64,000 bases of DNA from JACNKV01 sp964422145 (GTDB lineage: Bacteria > Fidelibacterota > Marinisomatia > Marinisomatales > JACNKV01), in contig CAYQZV010000007.1 of the NCBI GenBank assembly GCA_964422145.1, forward strand, positions 38,496 through 102,495, given 5' to 3'. This document shows, piece after piece, positions 60,601 to 64,000 of this stretch. A model generated the notes under the pieces. It saw only the letters and a program-made list of their open reading frames with translations. It had not been told where the DNA came from and did no database searches. Positions within the stretch are counted from its first letter, which is position 1. Every line of letters starts with the position of its first letter. Made by a program: the position numbers and the translations under genes.

Positions 60601-62262
60601 ATCGGATGAAAATATGTGATATTGATTAGTATTCTGCGCAGCTATATCTTGAAAAATTACATTAAACTCATTGTTTTGAAGATCTTCGATAATCAAATAG
60701 TCTGTTAAATAAGAAAATTCATCTTTAAAAATATAAATATCAGAATGAGTAAATCCACTGCAGGAGTATTCAATATTATTTTCAACCCAATTCTCAGCTG
60801 TTGAAATAACCAGACTATCATTATTTGTTGTAAAAAATCTATCATATGATATATTTAACCAATTCAAATAGGTCATATCATAATGTTCGTCACTATCCTC
60901 TTCTAGGTTAATAACGGTTAACGTATTTTCACCATTATTTAATGGAATATTCTCTTGTTCAAATACTTCGATTGAAAATTGATGAGCTGATTGTCCTTCC
61001 CAAATTTCAGTCTCGCCAATTAAATGACCATTAATTTGAATTTGTAGACGATGGATGCCTGTAGTGATACCTTGAAATTCAAAATTAATGGAGAAATTGG
61101 ATGATGCGGGAAAATTAATATCAAGAGGATAATCAGTAGACGTACCACTATATATTGGAGGATTCATAAAGAAATGATCAAATTCATCCCAACGATGGTG
61201 TTGCATCCCACCCATCTGACCAAGGCGGGAAAAATACTCATTTTCTTCAATATACTTTGCTTCACGGAAGAACACTGGTTTTTGATGTGATGGTAAATCT
61301 TCGCTGGGATAAGCACCTTCAATAATAAAGCGTCTGCCGGTTGATTCTCCCCAAGTTAGCCAGTAAACATTATCATTCGAATAGAAATTGTATGGGTATG
61401 GAGACCCTTCCGGGGATGGCAGTCGTTTTCCGTAGAAAATAATTTTATCGTTACTATTGAAAACCCCGTCTTCTTCACCTTCAACAAGAAGGGGTATTTC
61501 ATCCTCTTTGTTCCATAATTGTAATGTTCGAGGATCAATATTTTGCAAAGATAATCCACTGTCGACTAAACTTTCTTTGGTCATCGCATACCAACCAGTA
61601 GAATCAACCGTTATCTTCGCAATATTATCAGAGAATTGGTAGGCTGGAATTACATTATTTGTTCTATATTGATAAACAGGAATTTTATGATCAATATTCT
61701 TCAGAGACTTTTGACTCAACAGAGTTGGAATTATAGTGTTATGAGACGGCTGCCATGTAATTTGGATAGTGATTTCCCCCCACCAAAAGATTGAACCATT
61801 ATGATATTGAAGTGGAAATAACGATAGTATAGATGTCTCATGCCCGCGAATAAGATCACTTTGCGATAATCCTGCAATATTGATAGGATAAAGATTTCCA
61901 CTCCATTGATCAGTCGTGATTGAATAATCTATCCCTTTTGCTGATTCATCTGAATTTAGAACAAGTGAGACATCATTGATCTCATGTTCTGATTCCTGAA
62001 ATATATCGACTGAAGCATTTGATGGGACACCCATCAATACTTCTTTTATAATCGGTATATTCGGAAGTCCTGAAGTAGATTGGTGATGAATAGATGGATT
62101 TGTTTGAATATTATTCTTTTCATCCACAAAGATTGAATCTATATGGAGTTCAAGAACCAATAAACCCGGCTCTTTAGTAAGAACTTTCAGTGTTTCCGCA
62201 CTGAAAATATTGCTGCTGATCAAAACGAATAACAGCGTGATATATCTTCTGAAAATATACAT
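57631..62262 (-). CDS. porU: PorU-like C25 peptidase (type IX secretion sortase) with C-terminal sorting-like domain
   Basis: The 1543-aa secreted protein has a signal peptide ending near 'SNIFSA'. A gingipain-type C25 caspase-like domain follows, with catalytic His796 in 'INFFGHGGGAVWGD' and Cys830 in 'SMTCFTGDV', then several Ig-like beta domains. The C-terminal module (from about 1450) contains 'GNFPNPFANQTRFTY' and 'DLFYLDIYTVSGRRIRRL', typical of type IX sorting or FlgD-like domains. PorU cleaves the sorting signal of exported proteins and attaches them to the surface. The adjacent PorV-like gene supports this. It could instead be a cargo C25 protease; the two roles share the fold. Confidence 0.78.
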   Translation of the reverse strand: MYIFRRYITLLFVLISSNIFSAETLKVLTKEPGLLVLELHIDSIFVDEKNNIQTNPSIHHQSTSGLPNIPIIKEVLMGVPSNASVDIFQESEHEINDVSLVLNSDESAKGIDYSITTDQWSGNLYPINIAGLSQSDLIRGHETSILSLFPLQYHNGSIFWWGEITIQITWQPSHNTIIPTLLSQKSLKNIDHKIPVYQYRTNNVIPAYQFSDNIAKITVDSTGWYAMTKESLVDSGLSLQNIDPRTLQLWNKEDEIPLLVEGEEDGVFNSNDKIIFYGKRLPSPEGSPYPYNFYSNDNVYWLTWGESTGRRFIIEGAYPSEDLPSHQKPVFFREAKYIEENEYFSRLGQMGGMQHHRWDEFDHFFMNPPIYSGTSTDYPLDINFPASSNFSINFEFQGITTGIHRLQIQINGHLIGETEIWEGQSAHQFSIEVFEQENIPLNNGENTLTVINLEEDSDEHYDMTYLNWLNISYDRFFTTNNDSLVISTAENWVENNIEYSCSGFTHSDIYIFKDEFSYLTDYLIIEDLQNNEFNVIFQDIAAQNTNQYHIFSSDKLNSVKSVTPKEPILSLLNTLSNEYIAICPDSFNIILDPLVVQHHNGSIINIDDIYRQYSFGILSPYAIKDFLQDIYFTNDRALRHVLIALQGGKIGFYSIVWYGNIENFIPSMKIQTIGWGAASSDYWYSCVEGDDFYGDFAIGRFPAKDKNELSVHVDKTLRMLNNDDEYWHNQMLMIAGYEETFKDQSESLIEPMVQNSFFPFRLYIDVTSETGPFFGGTPTLIEYLDKGQTYINFFGHGGGAVWGDRSILTLEALPFLTNTEKLPFITSMTCFTGDVTNPNGLGRKMLALEEGGAVGWFGSSGVGWVINDYLLLQPIMDRLVSAEDMTIGEILLEGKIEYAATNLYYPHHSITQLYQFNYSGDPAFKIPKPSTSQYEISIADPEPGETIDITINPTQEDSVYYQVFDENNLPLNFSPSYLIGNSTISYTINDSVSSGNYRMNAASKSEDDLYHTTIPFTVSGSFLEITEIIPNEPTYSDSIQIIGTARDRQGISSVQLYINNNYFADLINTGNDLYQLPNAIPPLSYGNVLRLQLLGVDSQGMSTNSSVTTLHISYPPDFLPQDLAFTVSDSIGLKSRIRNVISTPGDVEVGFEKSDGNNQWISLGKDTLHFTGLQALDAAVFNTFDEGTHLYRVISNSLESNSNAYNDTLTRPLTTNAFMVSNGSEVGVDGVDCMISSGTGIIELESYSDVSTLYQSDFTHYQADSLRNALQIITSTDISYTIQWHTRQDTVVRNLYKYYENVEIWLPFECTLTDTSVIFNSIGDGIFTFMLSDDIESPYTEATVNAQRFLNNSYVNTTPDVYISAIDDNGLDFRKSSVKCWTSLGDSIQIENINGVGNTLGLQFKPNLSVLDSVLYFLIKDASGNVSDTLDLHFIVRDELDLIDYGNFPNPFANQTRFTYELTESVDLFYLDIYTVSGRRIRRLNSASTLTDLDPNLGGFHEIVWDGRNDNGDYVANGVYFYKITVKKGKTVIDRIGKAVKAR

Positions 62263-62333
62263 CTAGTAAATGGTAAAGTTAATATAATTTTTATCGAACT
62301 ATAAACTAGATTTTCTACAGAAATGGTATTTAC

Positions 62334-63686
62334 TTATTTCATTAATACTATTTTCAGAGTCTTTCTTTTTTTATTTTGATTTAAGACTGCTAAGTATATC
62401 CCCGATGACAAATTATTTGAGTTCCAAATTACCTCATAAGATCCGCGATGTATTTCCTTATCAATAAGTGTTTTTATTTTTCGACCGCCTAAGTCATAAA
62501 TATCTATAGTTACTTTACTTTTATCCAAAACTTGATATTGAATTATTGTCAGTGAATTAAAAGGATTTGGATAAGAACTCATTGTTTCAATAATCTGTTC
62601 TGGAGAATTTAGTTCTATTCCGCAAATCATTTGGTCATGATAAGCAACTTCGCCATTGTAGCTAACGTCAGCCAAACGATAATCATACATTTTATTAGAT
62701 TCTAACATTCTATCTCTAAATGAATAGTCTGTTCGGTATGTAACACTTCCTTGCCCTCTCAATTTATCATCTGTGATATAAGATGCAATTTCTGCCCAAT
62801 CTGTACCATAGCTTCTTCTTTCAATGATAAATCCAAGGTTTTGAATTTCACTTTCTGTCGTCCATGACAGTATAATCACACCAGGGATGCTATTATCAGC
62901 TGTAAATGACGATAATTCAACCGGAAGTGATTGATCGGTACTTCCGATACCGTAATTATCAAAATAGGCTTTTTCAGAACTCGAAGAATTGTGGGCATAA
63001 ATCCATCCTGAATATTTATAAGAGGTTCCAGTATATGTTTCGTCTGCCGATATAGACGTAACTGTCCCATCTGAATAATTTTCAGGATTAACCGCGTTTA
63101 CCTCACTTAACTGAATCCCTGATTTATACTTTACTGTCCATGTTCCGTTTGGATTTTGTTTTACATAAAAATTAACACCGTTATCAGTATTTGAGTAAGT
63201 ATATCCGCTGTTTAGAATTTCTGTCGATGTCCCTGGTAATGTTGTAGTTCCGCTAATAATTCCCTCTGAAAACTTAAATAGTACAAGGTCATCAGATGTA
63301 TCATTTTTAAATCCGATGGCATAACCTGAAGTTGTAGTTTCATTAAAATCGTATGAATTTGCAGCTAATACTAAGCCACAGCTGTAATTTGACCCTCCCC
63401 ATCCGCTTACGCTAGTTCTATTTAAGTCCATCCAGCCGATCCATTCATTCTCTTTTGATTTATCTAATGACCAATTTGAATGAGAATTCGTCAAATCATA
63501 AGATGCATATGAATGTTCGGGAGATGAAATACTTCCTGTTTGTGATTCAAAGACTCCATTAGAAACTTGCCATATCCCTTCACTTGAATACATTAATCCG
63601 CTGATCCCGTTGTAATTATCTAACAACTGGGCTTGTATCAAACAGATGAAAGATACAGTAATTATGTATACACTTTTATATTTCAT
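62334..63686 (-). CDS. Secreted protein with type IX C-terminal sorting domain
   Basis: The 450-aa protein has a signal peptide (about residues 1-19, 'YIITVSFICLIQAQ'). The N-terminal half is rich in Ser, Gly, Tyr and Asn, with segments such as 'GYAIGFKNDTSDDLVLFKFS', resembling a jelly-roll/laminin-G-like beta domain. Around 265-345 is a region ('LPVELSSFTADNSIPGVIIL', then 'WTTESEIQNLGFIIERRS') typical of FCB cell-surface proteins. The last 80 residues hold 'SSYPNPFNSLTIIQYQV' and 'VTIDIYDLGGRKIKTL', the type A sorting domain. It lies 71 bases upstream of porU and is probably cargo of that system. Confidence 0.8.
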   Translation of the reverse strand: MKYKSVYIITVSFICLIQAQLLDNYNGISGLMYSSEGIWQVSNGVFESQTGSISSPEHSYASYDLTNSHSNWSLDKSKENEWIGWMDLNRTSVSGWGGSNYSCGLVLAANSYDFNETTTSGYAIGFKNDTSDDLVLFKFSEGIISGTTTLPGTSTEILNSGYTYSNTDNGVNFYVKQNPNGTWTVKYKSGIQLSEVNAVNPENYSDGTVTSISADETYTGTSYKYSGWIYAHNSSSSEKAYFDNYGIGSTDQSLPVELSSFTADNSIPGVIILSWTTESEIQNLGFIIERRSYGTDWAEIASYITDDKLRGQGSVTYRTDYSFRDRMLESNKMYDYRLADVSYNGEVAYHDQMICGIELNSPEQIIETMSSYPNPFNSLTIIQYQVLDKSKVTIDIYDLGGRKIKTLIDKEIHRGSYEVIWNSNNLSSGIYLAVLNQNKKRKTLKIVLMK

Positions 63687-63819
63687 TTAAACCCCCACGG
63701 TTTGAAAATGTAATGTAATTAGGATTAAATCATAAATATCAGTCAATAAATTCTACGAATAATATTACAGAATAACATCTGTTAAAATAATAAAATATAT
63801 TTATTTAGAAAAATTATTG

Positions 63820-63893
63820 TACGCCCGAGAGGATTCGAACCCCTAATCCCCTGGTCCGTAGCCAGGTGCTCTATCCAATTAAGCCACGGGCGC
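63820..63893 (-). tRNA. tRNA-Arg (anticodon ACG)
   Basis: The - strand folds into a full 74-base cloverleaf. The acceptor GCGCCCG pairs with CGGGCGT (first pair G-U), the D arm is GCTT/GAGC, and the anticodon stem CCTGG/CCAGG holds loop CTACGGA with anticodon ACG. The T loop is TTCGAAT and the discriminator is A. Anticodon ACG is normally modified to ICG to read CGT, CGC and CGA. Confidence 0.95.
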
Positions 63894-63902
63894 AATGATG
63901 AA

Positions 63903-63922
63903 AAATAAGTAAAGACTTATTT
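63903..63922 (-). terminator. Weak hairpin between tRNA-Glu and tRNA-Arg
   Basis: AAATAAGT and ACTTATTT pair perfectly over eight bases with a four-base loop. On the - strand the stem runs into a stretch of five T. Low GC makes it a weak terminator; it could also be a processing feature between the two tRNAs. Confidence 0.35.
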
Positions 63923-63946
63923 AAAGATAATTTCAAATAACGTTTG

Positions 63947-64000
63947 TAGCCCGTACGGGAATCGAACCCGTGTTACTGCCTTGAGAGGGCGGCGTCCTAA
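63947..64000 (-). tRNA. tRNA-Glu (anticodon CTC), 5' end outside the window
   Basis: The 3' part of a tRNA is visible on the - strand: anticodon stem CCGCC/GGCAG (one mismatch) with loop CTCTCAA, giving anticodon CTC; T arm ACGGG/CCCGT with loop TTCGATT; and acceptor 3' strand ACGGGCT with discriminator A. The anticodon arm and its flank 'GTAACACGGG' resemble bacterial tRNA-Glu. The D arm and 5' acceptor strand are cut off by the window edge. Confidence 0.85.

Noticed and set aside
1..64000. CRISPR arrays, insertion sequences, prophage or integrase genes
   Set aside because: I saw no regularly spaced repeats, transposase or integrase motifs. The tRNA genes have no adjacent integrase or obvious attachment-site duplication.

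Overview
The window looks like a chromosomal segment from an AT-rich member of the FCB superphylum. Marinimicrobia (SAR406) is my best guess, by impression rather than by phylogeny. The reasons are a PorU/PorV-type secretion pair, secreted proteins with the 'YPNPF' C-terminal sorting module typical of type IX secretion, monomeric isocitrate dehydrogenase and very tight gene packing. No stretch of more than 300 bases lacks a gene.

1-16961 (+ strand) is housekeeping: the 3' end of a bamD-like gene, nadD, a Na+/Ca2+ exchanger, ftsEX, hrcA-grpE-dnaJ, a comEA-like gene, two unrecognised single-span membrane proteins, rsmD, coaD, an FmdB zinc ribbon, icd, obg, dprA, tRNA-Pro(CGG) and leuS. 17009-20184 (- strand) carries a TrkA-type K+ channel and two tandem GAPDH genes. 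The upstream GAPDH paralogue has lost its catalytic cysteine.

20263-53591 is a 33 kb purine-catabolism island and the most interesting part of the window. The - strand encodes, in transcription order: an outer-membrane porin, a BMP-type purine/nucleoside ABC importer, adenine deaminase, a molybdenum hydroxylase large subunit, an SsnA amidohydrolase, two carbamoyltransferases, carbamate kinase, two fold-type-II PLP enzymes, small hydroxylase subunits, YgfK, 8-oxoguanine deaminase, an XdhD/YgfM-like hydroxylase in three separate subunits, xanthine/guanine phosphoribosyltransferase and a hydrolase. The divergent + strand encodes YqeC, a MocA-like cytidylyltransferase, YqeB, XdhC and a hydantoinase/dihydropyrimidinase. 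YqeB and YqeC are markers of selenium-dependent molybdenum hydroxylases. Read together, the genes suggest import of purines, deamination and hydroxylation to xanthine/urate-level compounds, reductive and hydrolytic ring opening, and energy recovery through carbamoyl phosphate and carbamate kinase. This resembles the E. coli yge/ygf/yqe and gut-anaerobe urate clusters. It differs in having no recognisable ygeX or ygeY, two other PLP enzymes, its own outer-membrane porin, and an iron-sulfur subunit stripped of one cluster.

53598-63686 (- strand) is a cell-surface region: PorU-like C25 peptidase, PorV-like barrel, a propeller-like protein, an Omp85-like barrel, a lipoprotein and a secreted protein with a sorting domain. 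The window closes with tRNA-Arg(ACG) and a tRNA-Glu(CTC) cut by the window edge.

All assignments come from reading protein motifs by eye. No database search was run.
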